A stretch of 64,000 bases of DNA, from contig NZ_CP041091.1 of the NCBI RefSeq assembly GCF_006494815.1, forward strand, positions 3,672,501-3,736,500, in the 5' to 3' direction. The stretch's first letter is position 1; each line of letters opens with the position of its first letter. The translations under genes were made by a program, and so were the position numbers. Below the pieces are notes generated by a model. The model worked only from the letters and a program-made list of their open reading frames with translations. It was not told the DNA's origin and did not search any database. This DNA comes from Nocardioides sambongensis. GTDB lineage: Bacteria; Actinomycetota; Actinomycetes; Propionibacteriales; Nocardioidaceae. Of the stretch, positions 7,723-16,736 are shown one piece after another.

Positions 7723-8319
7723 GTGACCGTGACGGATCCGCTGTCGACGATCGTGTCGGCGGCTCGGAAGGGAGACCAGCATGCTTGGGACACCCTGGTC
7801 GACCGCTTCCTCCCGCTCGTCGGAGCGGTGGTGCGCGGTCACCGACTCAACGCGGCCGACGGCGACGACGTCAGCCAGACGGTCTGGCTGCGACTCGTCG
7901 AGCACCTCGGCGACCTCCGTGAGCCCGCCGCGCTGCCGGGATGGCTGCGCACCACGACCCGCAACGAGTGCCTGCGGGTGCTCTCCGCGCGCGGGCGGAT
8001 GCGACCGACCGACCCGCAGGACGAGGCCGGCGGCCTGGACGCGATCGCCGAGGACGTCGCCGAGTCCGACCTGCTCGCCGCCGAGCGGCACCGGCTGCTC
8101 CTCGCGGCCCTCGCGGAGCTGCCGGCCGCTCGGCGCGACCTGCTGCTCCTCCTGCTGGAGGACCCACCGGTCGCCTACGAGGAGATCAGCCGACGGCTCG
8201 GTATCCCGGTCGGCAGCATCGGCCCGACCCGGGCGCGCGCGCTGGACCAGCTGCGCCGTACCGCTTCCCTGCGCGGCCTGGCCGGCGACGAAGCCACCGG
8301 AGGAGGGGACGCGGGATGA
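7723..8319 (+). CDS. ECF-type RNA polymerase sigma factor of the CHAT island
   Basis: 198 residues from GTG 7723, chosen because GAGGAG lies at 7711-7716; a longer in-frame reading back to 7543 would cross the palindromic promoter. Region 2 is seen in VDRFLPLVGAVVRGHRLNAADGDDVSQTVWLRL and region 4 in AYEEISRRLGIPVGSIGPTRARALDQLRR. No cognate anti-sigma factor with a zinc motif or membrane segment is next to it. The following ATG overlaps its stop region (8316), so it is translationally coupled to the unknown protein. It probably controls the subtilase and CHAT genes. Confidence 0.85.
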   Translation: MTVTDPLSTIVSAARKGDQHAWDTLVDRFLPLVGAVVRGHRLNAADGDDVSQTVWLRLVEHLGDLREPAALPGWLRTTTRNECLRVLSARGRMRPTDPQDEAGGLDAIAEDVAESDLLAAERHRLLLAALAELPAARRDLLLLLLEDPPVAYEEISRRLGIPVGSIGPTRARALDQLRRTASLRGLAGDEATGGGDAG

Positions 8320-8801
8320 GTGAGGAACGCGACGACCTGACTGGGGCGGGCGACGACGAGCTCTTCGCCGCGCTCGGCGAGGCGGTGGCCGCGCAGGCCG
8401 ACGACCAGCGCCGCCGCGCGGCCGCCCGGGCCGCCTTCACCTGGCGCACCGTCGACGCCGAGCTGGCCGAGTTGCTGCACGACTCCGCACTGGACGCAGG
8501 CGCCGCCGTGCGATCCGTTGCCGCCGCTCCCCGCACGCTCTCCTTCGGCCGCCGCCACGATCAGGACGGCGTCACCCTCGAGCTCGAGATCACCGACGGG
8601 GACCTCCTCGGCGAAGTCATCGGTACGACGCAGCCCGGCGCCACCACCACGGTCACCGTGCAGCGTCCCGGTGTCGCCGACGTCGAGGTCGCCGTCGACC
8701 AGAGTGGGTTCTTCACCGTGCCCGGCATCGGCACCGGGCCGCTCCGGCTCCGGGTGCGGGGTGCCGGCACCGGGCTCACCACCGACTGGGTGACCCTCTG
8801 A
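8316..8801 (+). CDS. Unknown protein coupled to sigma factor (CHAT island)
   Basis: 161 residues, not assigned to a named family. The N-terminal half is helical and acidic to basic (DDELFAALGEAVAAQADDQRRRAAARAAFTWRT), and an FTWRTVDAELAELLHDSA helix may be a docking segment. The C-terminal half is beta-rich, with TLELEITDGDLLGEVIG and a FFTVPGIGTGPLRLRVRG end that resembles small Ig-like or carboxypeptidase-regulatory-like sandwiches. No signal peptide, membrane helix or zinc site is present. Overlap with the sigma gene makes an anti-sigma or co-regulator role plausible, which is inference only. Confidence 0.6.
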   Translation: MSEERDDLTGAGDDELFAALGEAVAAQADDQRRRAAARAAFTWRTVDAELAELLHDSALDAGAAVRSVAAAPRTLSFGRRHDQDGVTLELEITDGDLLGEVIGTTQPGATTTVTVQRPGVADVEVAVDQSGFFTVPGIGTGPLRLRVRGAGTGLTTDWVTL

Positions 8802-8819
8802 CCGCTGAACGGTGGCGGG

Positions 8820-10277
8820 TCAGGTCAGCGGCCCCACCGTCTTGATGGTGCCGCCACGCGGGTCGGTGGAGGTGGTCGCGCCAGCCATCACCGCGGCCAG
8901 CGCCTGCTGGGCCGACTCGCCGGTGGCCTGCATGTGGGCCGCGATCAGCCCGGTGACGATCGGGGTGGAGAACGACGTACCGCTCCACTGGGCGACGCCG
9001 GAGAAGGTGCGCACCTCGCCGACGTGCGGGGGCTCGTAGCAGGTGTAGGAGCCGTGCGGGAACGCGTTGACGTGGTCACGCCCCCGGGCATAGACGTCCA
9101 CCCAGCGGCCGACGTTGGAGAAGTCGGAGACACCGCCGTCCTGGTCGACCGACCCCACCGAGACCACCCAGGGGAACGCGGCCGGCCAGAACGGCTCGTC
9201 GCTGGCGTCGTTGCCGGCGGCGGCCACGATCAGCACGTCGTCGCGCTTCTCGAGCTGGTGGGTGGCGGCGAGCATGGTGAAGGAGAGCAGCGCCATCCCG
9301 CCGCGGGAGTGGGTGCCCGCGGAGATGCTGATGATCTGCGGGTGGTCGTCGTCGGTGAGCGCCTCGTGCAGCTGCTGGACGATCTCGGACTCGTAGATCG
9401 CGCCGCCGTGGGTCAGCACGCCCTCCACCTCGACCCGGGTCTCCGGCGCCATGCAGGCGATCACGCCGGCGACGAAGGTGCCGTGACCGGCGTAGGGGTG
9501 GATGGCCGACGGGTTGACGATCTCGACGTCGGAGGGATCGGCGAAGATGTCGTCGACCTCCAGCCAGGGTGACTCGGCGCTGCCGACCGCGTCGGTCCAC
9601 AGCCCGGAGTCGACGACCCCGACGCGGACCTTCTTCTCCTCCGCGACCTTCTCCGGGCAGGGCGCGACCGGTGGCCAGGGGACGGGGGTGCGGCGGCTCA
9701 CCATCTCCGGCTCGGTCGCCGGGCACATGCCGCCCTTGGAGCCGGTGAGGTAGACGATGTGGTCGGGAGAGACCTCCTCGGACCCGACCACGCCGGCCCG
9801 CTCCAGGTCGTTCAGGATCTGCAGCACGTCGGCGCTCTCGGACTTGTCGTCCCGGCTGCGACGCGTCGGCAGCCCCACCAGGACCAGGCCCTCGGTGGGC
9901 TTGGAGAGGACCCGGAGGTCGCCGCGATAGCGGTCGTCGTTGGCCAGGTACTCGCGGACCCGCTCGACGACCGGCTCCGCCACCAGGGCGTGCCCGGTGC
10001 GGTAGAGGTAGCGCGTGTCGGCGTCGTCGCGCGGTGGCCGCAGGCCCTTCTCCGCCGCGGTCGCGATGTTGTCGCCGAAGGCGTCGCGGAGGACCTTGAC
10101 CTGGGCGCGCTTGATGGCGGCGTCGAGGTCCTCCTCCTCGGACGGCTGGGGCGTCGGATCCGGGTCGGCGACCCCCGCGGGCGCGGCGGGGCCCTTGCCG
10201 AACGGGATCAGGCCGCGCAGTCGCCGCAGCAGTGCGGCGATCAGGTCGGAGGGCTGGGACGGTCGTTCTGCGTTCAT
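8820..10277 (-). CDS. Cytosolic S8 family serine peptidase (subtilase)
   Basis: 485 residues from the ATG at 10277. The complete subtilisin triad is visible: Asp223 in VGVVDSGLW, His265 in GHGTFVAGVI and Ser435 in SGTSFSTPIVTG, with the oxyanion Asn356 in AAAGND. Residues 1-210 form a non-catalytic N-terminal region with a Pro/Glu-rich linker and a segment (VLVGLP, VLQILNDLERAGVV) that could be a propeptide-like or adaptor fold. There is no signal peptide or membrane anchor, so it probably acts inside the cell, unusual for a subtilase. It is divergent from the CHAT gene across a 118-bp promoter region. Confidence 0.9.
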   Translation of the reverse strand: MNAERPSQPSDLIAALLRRLRGLIPFGKGPAAPAGVADPDPTPQPSEEEDLDAAIKRAQVKVLRDAFGDNIATAAEKGLRPPRDDADTRYLYRTGHALVAEPVVERVREYLANDDRYRGDLRVLSKPTEGLVLVGLPTRRSRDDKSESADVLQILNDLERAGVVGSEEVSPDHIVYLTGSKGGMCPATEPEMVSRRTPVPWPPVAPCPEKVAEEKKVRVGVVDSGLWTDAVGSAESPWLEVDDIFADPSDVEIVNPSAIHPYAGHGTFVAGVIACMAPETRVEVEGVLTHGGAIYESEIVQQLHEALTDDDHPQIISISAGTHSRGGMALLSFTMLAATHQLEKRDDVLIVAAAGNDASDEPFWPAAFPWVVSVGSVDQDGGVSDFSNVGRWVDVYARGRDHVNAFPHGSYTCYEPPHVGEVRTFSGVAQWSGTSFSTPIVTGLIAAHMQATGESAQQALAAVMAGATTSTDPRGGTIKTVGPLT

Positions 10278-10395
10278 GGCCGCTCCTGGCGGTGTGAGAA
10301 CAGACGGAGAATTCAGTCCGGGAGCGGCGCTACCGTAGTCCCGGTCGGCGGTGCCGGTAAAGGGAACCCAGGGGAGCCGGAGGTCGAGGACAGCG

Positions 10396-12969
10396 ATGGA
10401 GGAGCTGCCGGACCAGTTGGTGGACGACCTGTTGGACCAGCTGTTGGACCAGGCGCTGGACCAGCCCGACGAGGCGCGCCGACGGGCGCAGGCGCTGCTC
10501 GACGCCGACCCGGACCCACGCACCCGGGCCTACGCCGCACAGGCCCTGGGCATCGTGCTGCGGGACGAGGGCCGCTCCGAGGAGGCGCTGGCCGTGCTGC
10601 GCCAGGCGGTGCGCTGGGCACGCAGCGCCGGCGACCCCGACCGCGTCCGCGACGTCCGCGCCACCCTCGGCGTCGCGCTGGCCTGGGCCGGGCGCCCCCG
10701 CGCGGCGTTGCGGGAGCTGGAGGCGGCCCGGGACGGCGCGAGGGGTGTCCTGGCCGCGAAGATCGCGATGCGGGAGGCCGGCGTGCTCGCGCTGCGCGGC
10801 GGCCAGGCCGCCGCGGTGCCGCTGCTCCGCTCCGCGCTGGAGGCGCTGCAGGGCTCCGGCGACACGGCCTGGGAGGCGCGCGCCCGGATCTGGCTCGGCT
10901 ACGTCCTGATGCAGCTCGGCCGGGTCGACCAGGCGGAGGCGGAGTTCGCCGCCGCCGCCGGGATCCTGGAGCAGGCCGGGGCCTGGATCGACCGGCTGTC
11001 GAGCCTGGCCAACCTCGCCGAGGTCGCCCTGCGCCGCGGCGACCACGCGCTCGCGCTGCGCCGCTACGCCGAGACCGCGCAGGCCTACCGGGCGGCCGGC
11101 TGGCCGGTGCGGGCGGAGTTCGTCATGGAGTTCGCCAGCGCCTACCGGACCGCTGGGCTGGCCGGTGAGGCGGTGGAGATGTTCCACGGCTACCAGGGCG
11201 AGATCGCCCCGCTGGAGCAGGCGGAGTTCCTCGCGGCGCTGGCCGGTGCGCTGATCGATGCCGACCAGCCCGCCGAGGCGGCCGAGGCCGCCCGGCGCGC
11301 GGCAGACCTGTTCCGCCGGCAGGACCGGCCGTGGTTCCAGCTGCGCGCCCGGCTGACCGCGGTCCGCGCCCGCCTGGCCCTGGAGGACCGCCGCGGACTC
11401 GCCGCAGAGGCACGGTCGGTGGCGGCGCAGCTGCACGCGCAGTCCGCGCACGAGGCGCCACTCGCGCTGACCGTCGCCGGGAGGCTCGCCCGGGGCGCCG
11501 CCCGGCAGACCCACTGGGACCAGGCGGCGTCGTACCGGTCCCATCCGAATGCGCTGGTCCGCGCCGGCGCCTGGCAGGCACGGGCCCTGGACCGGGAGGA
11601 GGCGGGCGACCGGGGCGGCGTGCTGCGCGCGGCCGCCGCGGGCCTGGACGCGATCGACGAGCACCGTCGGCTGATCGGCTCCACCGAGCTGCGGGCGCTG
11701 GCGACGGCGCACGGTCGCGACCTCGGCGGGGTCGCGCTCCGCCACGCCGCCACCGATCCGCGCACCCTGCTGCGCTGGAGCGAGCGCATCCGGGCGACCG
11801 CGCTGGCCCAGGCGCCGGCGACCTCGGACCTGACGACCATCCCGGAGGCGCTCGCGGCGCTGCGGGACAACGGGCGCCGGCTGACCGAGGCACGGCAGGA
11901 GGGCGAGCCGACCGACGCCCTCGAGCGTGAGCGGCTACGGCTGGAGCGAGCGGTGCGCGCCGAGAGCCACACCCTCTCGGCCACCCTCGCCGACGAGCAG
12001 CGGCCGATCGGGGTCGAGGAGCTGGTCGCCGCCGTCGGCGACGGCTGCCTGGTCGAGCTGGTCGACGTCGACGGCACCCTGCACGTGCTCCTCGTCCACG
12101 GCGGCCGGGTACGACGCCGCGTGGCCGGCCCCACCGCCGACGTCGCCGCGCTGCTGGCCCCCGCCGCGATGCTGCTGCGCCGGGCCGCCCGGGGCCGGCC
12201 GGCCGACCTGGCCGGGCTGGGGGCGCGGCTCCAGACGGCGGTCCTGGGCGACGCGGTCCGGCTGATCCCCGACGGCCCCGTGGTGCTGGCACCGACCGCG
12301 CGGCTGCACGGGCTGCCCTGGGCGATCCTGCCCGCGCTCGCCGACCGGCCGTTCAGCATCGTGCCGTCCGCCGGCCAGTGGCTGCGTGCCACCGCTGCGC
12401 CCCGCCCGCCGCGGCGTGAGCGCCGTACCGTGCTGGTCTGCGGCCCCGGCCTGGCCACCGGAGGGGCGGAGGTGCCGCTGCTCGCCGAGCGCCACCCGGA
12501 CGCCGCGCTGCTGGCCGGCGGCGACGCCACGCTGGAGCCGGTGCTCGACCGTCTCGACGGTGCCGACCTGGTGCACCTCGCCGCGCACGGCCACTTCCGC
12601 GCCGACAGTCCGCTCTTCTCCTCCCTCGACCTCGCCGACGGCCCGCTCACGGTGCACGACCTGGAGCGGGTCCGGCGGGCGCCGTACCGGGTGGTGCTGT
12701 CGGCGTGTGAGTCCGGCGTCCTCGCCCCGGTCGGCGCCGAGGAGCTGCTCGGACTCGCCTCGTCGCTGTTCTCGCTCGGCACGGCGGGCCTGGTCTCCAG
12801 CGTCGCCGAGGTCAACGACGCCGCCACCGCCGAGCTGATGGTCGGGCTGCACGACGCGCTGGCGGCGGGCGAGTCACCGGCCACCGCCCTGCACCGGGTC
12901 CGGCGCAGGGCCGCGGGCGACCCGGTGGCGGCCGGGACGGCCGCGGCGTTCGTGGCGCTGGGCGCCTGA
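10396..12969 (+). CDS. TPR-CHAT caspase-like protease
   Basis: 857 residues from ATG 10396. The start is Leu/Asp/Gln-rich (LVDDLLDQLLDQALDQP), followed by TPR-like helical repeats over roughly residues 30-450. The C-terminal CHAT domain (about 600-857) has the catalytic dyad His731 in HLAAHGHF and Cys771 in VVLSACESGV. CHAT proteases are relatives of caspases and separases, and bacterial examples cut partner proteins upon sensing. The neighbours (subtilase, sigma factor, unknown protein) suggest a proteolytic cascade. Its substrate and trigger are unknown; the subtilase next door is an obvious candidate partner. Confidence 0.88.
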   Translation: MEELPDQLVDDLLDQLLDQALDQPDEARRRAQALLDADPDPRTRAYAAQALGIVLRDEGRSEEALAVLRQAVRWARSAGDPDRVRDVRATLGVALAWAGRPRAALRELEAARDGARGVLAAKIAMREAGVLALRGGQAAAVPLLRSALEALQGSGDTAWEARARIWLGYVLMQLGRVDQAEAEFAAAAGILEQAGAWIDRLSSLANLAEVALRRGDHALALRRYAETAQAYRAAGWPVRAEFVMEFASAYRTAGLAGEAVEMFHGYQGEIAPLEQAEFLAALAGALIDADQPAEAAEAARRAADLFRRQDRPWFQLRARLTAVRARLALEDRRGLAAEARSVAAQLHAQSAHEAPLALTVAGRLARGAARQTHWDQAASYRSHPNALVRAGAWQARALDREEAGDRGGVLRAAAAGLDAIDEHRRLIGSTELRALATAHGRDLGGVALRHAATDPRTLLRWSERIRATALAQAPATSDLTTIPEALAALRDNGRRLTEARQEGEPTDALERERLRLERAVRAESHTLSATLADEQRPIGVEELVAAVGDGCLVELVDVDGTLHVLLVHGGRVRRRVAGPTADVAALLAPAAMLLRRAARGRPADLAGLGARLQTAVLGDAVRLIPDGPVVLAPTARLHGLPWAILPALADRPFSIVPSAGQWLRATAAPRPPRRERRTVLVCGPGLATGGAEVPLLAERHPDAALLAGGDATLEPVLDRLDGADLVHLAAHGHFRADSPLFSSLDLADGPLTVHDLERVRRAPYRVVLSACESGVLAPVGAEELLGLASSLFSLGTAGLVSSVAEVNDAATAELMVGLHDALAAGESPATALHRVRRRAAGDPVAAGTAAAFVALGA

Positions 12970-13040
12970 CCAGCACCCCCAGCACGTCCGGGCAGCGGAT
13001 CGGGCGCGGCACCGGCGAGCCCGGAGCCTAGGCTTCGGGC

Positions 13041-14968
13041 ATGCCTGAACAGCCGCTCACCGCCTCCGAAGCCATCGCGGCCATCCAGGGGCACCAGGCG
13101 TGGGCGATCATCCGGCGCTCCACCCGTTCCGGCGACCGGGACACCGTCGGCGTGATCGGCGGCCCCCGCTGGGTGGCCGACTCGATCATGGACATCCCGC
13201 TCGAGCAGGGGGTGCCGGAGCCGGGGCGCACCTGCGACCGGCTGGTCGCCGTACCGTTCCGCCAGATCGGTGAACGCGGCTTCGACGCCCACGACGACGG
13301 CACCCCGCTGGTCGTGGTCGATGTGGCCGAGGAGCACGAGTTCTCCGTCGCCGACGTGGTCGACGCGATCGAGGACACCGGGCTGGAGTTCACCGACCGC
13401 GGCGGCTTCGAGACCAGCGACGAGGACTACGCCGAGGTCGTCGAGGCGATCATCCGCGACGAGATCGGCCAGGGCGAGGGCGCCAACCTGGTGGTCGGGC
13501 GCAACTACCGCGCGGTCGTCGCCGACTGGGACGCCTCGAAGGCGCTGACCGTGTTCCGCCGGTTGCTGGAGCGCGAGCGCGGCGCCTACTGGACGTTCCT
13601 CTTCTACACCGGCGACCGCTACCTGGTCGGCGCCAGCCCGGAGCGCCACGTCTCGGTGCACGGCGGCGACGTCCGGATGAACCCGATCTCCGGCACCTTC
13701 CACCTGCGCGCCCCGGCCGGGGAGACCCGGTCCACCGAGGAGCGGCTGCGCGACTTCCTGCGCGACGAGAAGGAGATCTACGAGCTCTTCATGGTGGTGG
13801 ACGAGGAGCTGAAGATGATGTGCGACATCTGCACCGAGGGTGGCCAGGTGCTCGGTCCGTTCCTCAAGCCGATGACGCACCTGATCCACACCGAGTACCT
13901 GCTGGCCGGCCGCACCACCCGCGACGTGCGCGAGGTGCTGCGCGACACCATGTACGCCGCCACCGTCACCGGCTCCCCGGTGGAGAACGCCTGCCGGCTG
14001 ATCAAGGCCTACGAGCCCGAGGGCCGCGGCTACTACGCCTCGGCGCTGGCGCTCTTCGGCCGGGACGCCGCCGGCGATGCGGTGGTCGACTCGCCGATCG
14101 TGATCCGTACCGCCGACGTCTCCCCGGACGGCGCGCTGAAGGTGACCGCCGGCGCCACCTTGGTGCGCGACTCCGACCCCGCCTACGAGGTCGCCGAGAC
14201 CCACGCCAAGGCCGGGGGATCCTCTCCGCGTTCGGCCTGGTGCCGCCCGCGCCGGTGGTCGAGGGCGCCGCCGGCACGCTCGCCGAGCTGGTCGCCGACG
14301 AGGAGACGCTGATCGCCCTGGCCGCCCGCAACGGCCGGCTCTCCGGGTTCTGGCTCGCCGACCAGGCCGGCACCCCCGCCGACCCCCGCCTGGCCGGCAG
14401 GTCGTGCGTCATCCTGGACGGCGAGGACGACTTCGTGAACATGCTGCGCCACATGCTGGCCCGGATGGGTGTCTCCTCGGCCGTGGTCCGCCACGAGGAG
14501 TACGTCGAGGGCTGCCTGGACGGCTACGACCTGGTCATCATCGGCCCCGGGCCCGGCGACCCCCGGGACGACGCCGACCCGAAGATGGCCAACCTGCGCG
14601 CCGCCGTCGCCTCGCTGCTGGCCGCCGAGCGTCCCTTCCTCGCCGTCTGCCTCGGCCACCAGGCGCTGTGCCACCAGCTCGGCATCCCGCTGGCCTACAA
14701 GGACATCGTCTTCCAGGGCACCCAGGCGTCGGTCTGGCTGGACGGCAGCCCGGAGCGGGTCGGCTTCTACAACACCTTCGTCGGCCGGGTCGGGCCGGAC
14801 GTGGCGCTGCCCGCCGGGGTGAGCGTCGACGCCGACCCGGAGACCGGTGACGTGCACGCGCTGCGCGGGCCGCACTATCGCGGGGTGCAGTTCCATGCCG
14901 AGTCGATCCTCACCGAGCACGGTTTCGCGATCGTGCACGACCTGGTCGCGGGGGTCCTCCTCGACTGA
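13041..14968 (+). CDS. PhzE-like anthranilate/ADIC synthase, fused TrpE-TrpG domains (frameshifted)
   Basis: About 642 residues when one base is restored. Residues 1-390 are a chorismate-utilising TrpE-like domain with RMNPISGTFHLRAPAG, DEKEIYELFMVVDEELKMM and TVTGSPVENACRLI, which look closer to PhzE than to TrpE. The C-terminal part is a glutamine amidotransferase with the nucleophile in AVCLGHQ and an FHAES His-Glu motif. The reading frame breaks at the five-G run 14214-14218: HAKAGG must join ILSAFGLVPPAP. Expected products are 2-amino-2-deoxyisochorismate or anthranilate. No other phenazine genes are visible, so it may serve another aromatic pathway. Confidence 0.78.
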
Positions 14969-14985
14969 GCTTGCTCTGGGCGCCT

Positions 14986-15030
14986 TGCGGTGCTCGTTGG
15001 TGTCACCTGATGACACCAACGGGCACCACA
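14986..15030. repeat. Palindrome A2, left bracket of the DUF559 gene
   Basis: A stem of about 20 bp with one wobble pair and one mismatch around a 5-nt loop (CCTGA), 18 bases after the phzE-like stop. Its core is identical to the reverse complement of A1, and its arm (GGTGCTCGTTGGTGTCA) differs by one base from the arm of A3. It could serve as a terminator for the phzE-like gene. Confidence 0.85.
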
Positions 15031-15108
15031 GCGGGGGACGACCTCTGCCCTCCACAGACGGGCGCCGGGGTGGCGCACGGTGGGGGTCGTTGCGGCGATC
15101 GTGCCGGG

Positions 15109-16065
15109 GTGCCGCGATTCGACCTGAGTGACCCCTACCTGGGCCACCTGCTCCGCTGGGTGCAGGACGGCGTGATCGCCCGCTCTCAGCTCATCGATGC
15201 GGGCGCCGGGGAGAACGACATCCGGCGTCTCCTCCGGCGACGTGACCTCGTGATGGTGCATCCGGGCGTCTACGTCACGCACACCGGTGAGCTCACTCAC
15301 CAGCAGCGCGAGTGGGTGGCGGTGCTCGCGGCTCATCCCGCGGCGCTGTGTGATCGCTCGGCGCTCGCCGAGGTGCTGCCGCGCCGCGGTCGCGTCGTTC
15401 AGGTTGCGGTCGAGCGCGGACGTTCCGTGTCCGTGCCGCGCTGGGCTGCTGTTCACCGGATCTCCCACCTTGCGGACCGGATCGATCCGCGATCCGCGCC
15501 GCCACGCGTGGCGCTCGAGCATGCGCTCCTCGACGTGATGTCGAGCCAGATCAAGGCGGGCGACCTGGCCGGTGCGTTCTCGGACCTGAGCCAGGTGCTC
15601 TTCAGCAGGAGGACGACGGTCGACCGGGTGGTGGCGGCGTTGGACGGCCGCGCCCGCGTGTCTGGCCGCGCCGTGGTCGCAGCGCTCCTCGAGGATGCCC
15701 GGACGGGTGCCTGCTCGGTGCTCGAGCGGGGATACCTGCGTGATGTGGAGCGTGCTCACGGGCTGCCGCGTGGCACTCGTCAGCACGCGAGCGGGGCGAC
15801 CGGGCGTCGTACGGTCCACGATGTCCGGTACGACGACTACGGCACGATCGTCGAACTCGACGGAGCGGCGTTCCACGGCAGTCCGGCGGCACGGGACAGG
15901 GATGCCCGTCGGGATCTCGCCGAGGCAGCCACCCACGACGCGGTGACCCTGCGGATCACCTATGGCCTCGTCTTCGGCGACGCCTGTCGGACGGCCGGCT
16001 GGGTCGCTCGGGTCCTCCAGCGGCGTGGGTGGACCGGCCGCATCCACGCCTGCCCGCGATGCTGA
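15109..16065 (+). CDS. AbiEi-like winged-helix plus DUF559 (PD-(D/E)XK-like) protein
   Basis: 318 residues from GTG 15109. The N-terminal part (ARSQLIDAGAGENDIRRLLR, then VMVHPGVYVT) is the winged-helix of AbiEi-type antitoxin proteins. The C-terminal part resembles DUF559/Vsr-like endonucleases, with HDVRYDDYGTIVELDGAAFH carrying the D-(x)n-ExD core, and a basic helix DRDARRDLAEAATHD. No AbiEii-type nucleotidyltransferase toxin is adjacent. It separates the phzE-like gene from pabA, has less extreme codon bias than its neighbours by eye, and lies between the near-identical palindromes A2 and A3. Nuclease activity is inferred from family resemblance. Confidence 0.75.
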   Translation: MPRFDLSDPYLGHLLRWVQDGVIARSQLIDAGAGENDIRRLLRRRDLVMVHPGVYVTHTGELTHQQREWVAVLAAHPAALCDRSALAEVLPRRGRVVQVAVERGRSVSVPRWAAVHRISHLADRIDPRSAPPRVALEHALLDVMSSQIKAGDLAGAFSDLSQVLFSRRTTVDRVVAALDGRARVSGRAVVAALLEDARTGACSVLERGYLRDVERAHGLPRGTRQHASGATGRRTVHDVRYDDYGTIVELDGAAFHGSPAARDRDARRDLAEAATHDAVTLRITYGLVFGDACRTAGWVARVLQRRGWTGRIHACPRC

Positions 16066-16070
16066 CGCCG

Positions 16071-16117
16071 TTGTGGTGCGCGTTGGTGTCAGTTGGTGAC
16101 ACCAACGCGCACCACAA
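16071..16117. repeat. Palindrome A3, right bracket of the DUF559 gene
   Basis: A perfect 21-bp stem with a 5-nt loop (GTTGG), 6 bases after the DUF559 gene stop. Seventeen bases of the arm match A2 with one difference. Such a long perfect stem exceeds what a terminator needs. Downstream, pabA begins at 16150. Confidence 0.88.
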
Positions 16118-16149
16118 GCGCAGAACTGCTGCTGCGGGAGAATGGGCGG

Positions 16150-16736
16150 GTGCGCACTCCCGACGTGGTGGTCGTCGACCACCACGACTCCTACACCGGC
16201 AACCTGGTGCACCTGATCGCCGGTGTCACCGGGGTGCTGCCGCGGGTGGTGCAGCACGACGAGACCGAGCCCGACGACGTGCTGCGCCACGAGTTCGTGG
16301 TGCTCTCGCCCGGCCCCGGCCACCCGCGGACCCGCGGGACTTCGCGGTCGGTCGCGAGGTGCTGCTCTCGGCCCGCCGGCCGGTGCTCGGGGTCTGCCTG
16401 GGGATGCAGGGGATGGTCACCGGCTACGGCGGCGTGGTCGACCGAGTGCCGCCCGGGCACGGCGTCGCGGCCCGGATCACGCACGACGGGTCCGGGCTGT
16501 TCACCGGGCTGCCGCAGGAGTTCCGGGCCGTCCGCTACCACTCGCTGGCGGTGCTCGACCTGCCCGACGGGATGCGGGCCACCGCGCTGGACGCGCTGAC
16601 CGGCGTCACGATGGGGATCGTGCACACCGACCTGCCACTCGCCGGCGTGCAGTTCCACCCCGAGTCGATCCTCTCCGAGCACGGGGCCGCGCTGGTCACC
16701 AACTTCCTCACCGGAGCCGGGGTGGACGCGTGGTGA
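16150..16736 (+). CDS. pabA: Aminodeoxychorismate synthase glutaminase component (frameshifted)
   Basis: About 195 residues, the usual PabA/TrpG length. The N-terminus VVVVDHHDSYTGNLVHLIAG and the SPGPGHP motif are in one frame; DPRDFAVGREVL, the nucleophile motif GVCLGMQGM, and GVQFHPESILSEHG are in the next. One base is missing at the CCC run 16323-16325. The enzyme releases ammonia from glutamine for aminodeoxychorismate synthesis (folate). Its stop overlaps the pabB GTG at 16733, so the pair is coupled. A TrpG role is possible, but the following gene is PabB-like. Confidence 0.82.

Noticed and set aside
4617..7793. A 1058-codon open frame on the minus strand covering helD
   Set aside because: Antisense shadow of helD from high GC; only the first 84 codons at 7508 look like a real HTH protein, and the rest is lost if one G is restored at 7263-7267.
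11190..14204. A 1004-codon minus-strand frame over the CHAT and phzE-like genes
   Set aside because: Low-complexity Arg/Ser/Ala composition, no family motifs, no ribosome site; typical high-GC shadow.
15109..16065. Type IV toxin-antitoxin operon
   Set aside because: No AbiEii-type nucleotidyltransferase toxin is next to either AbiEi-like gene, and the C-terminal nuclease-like domain argues for a different role.
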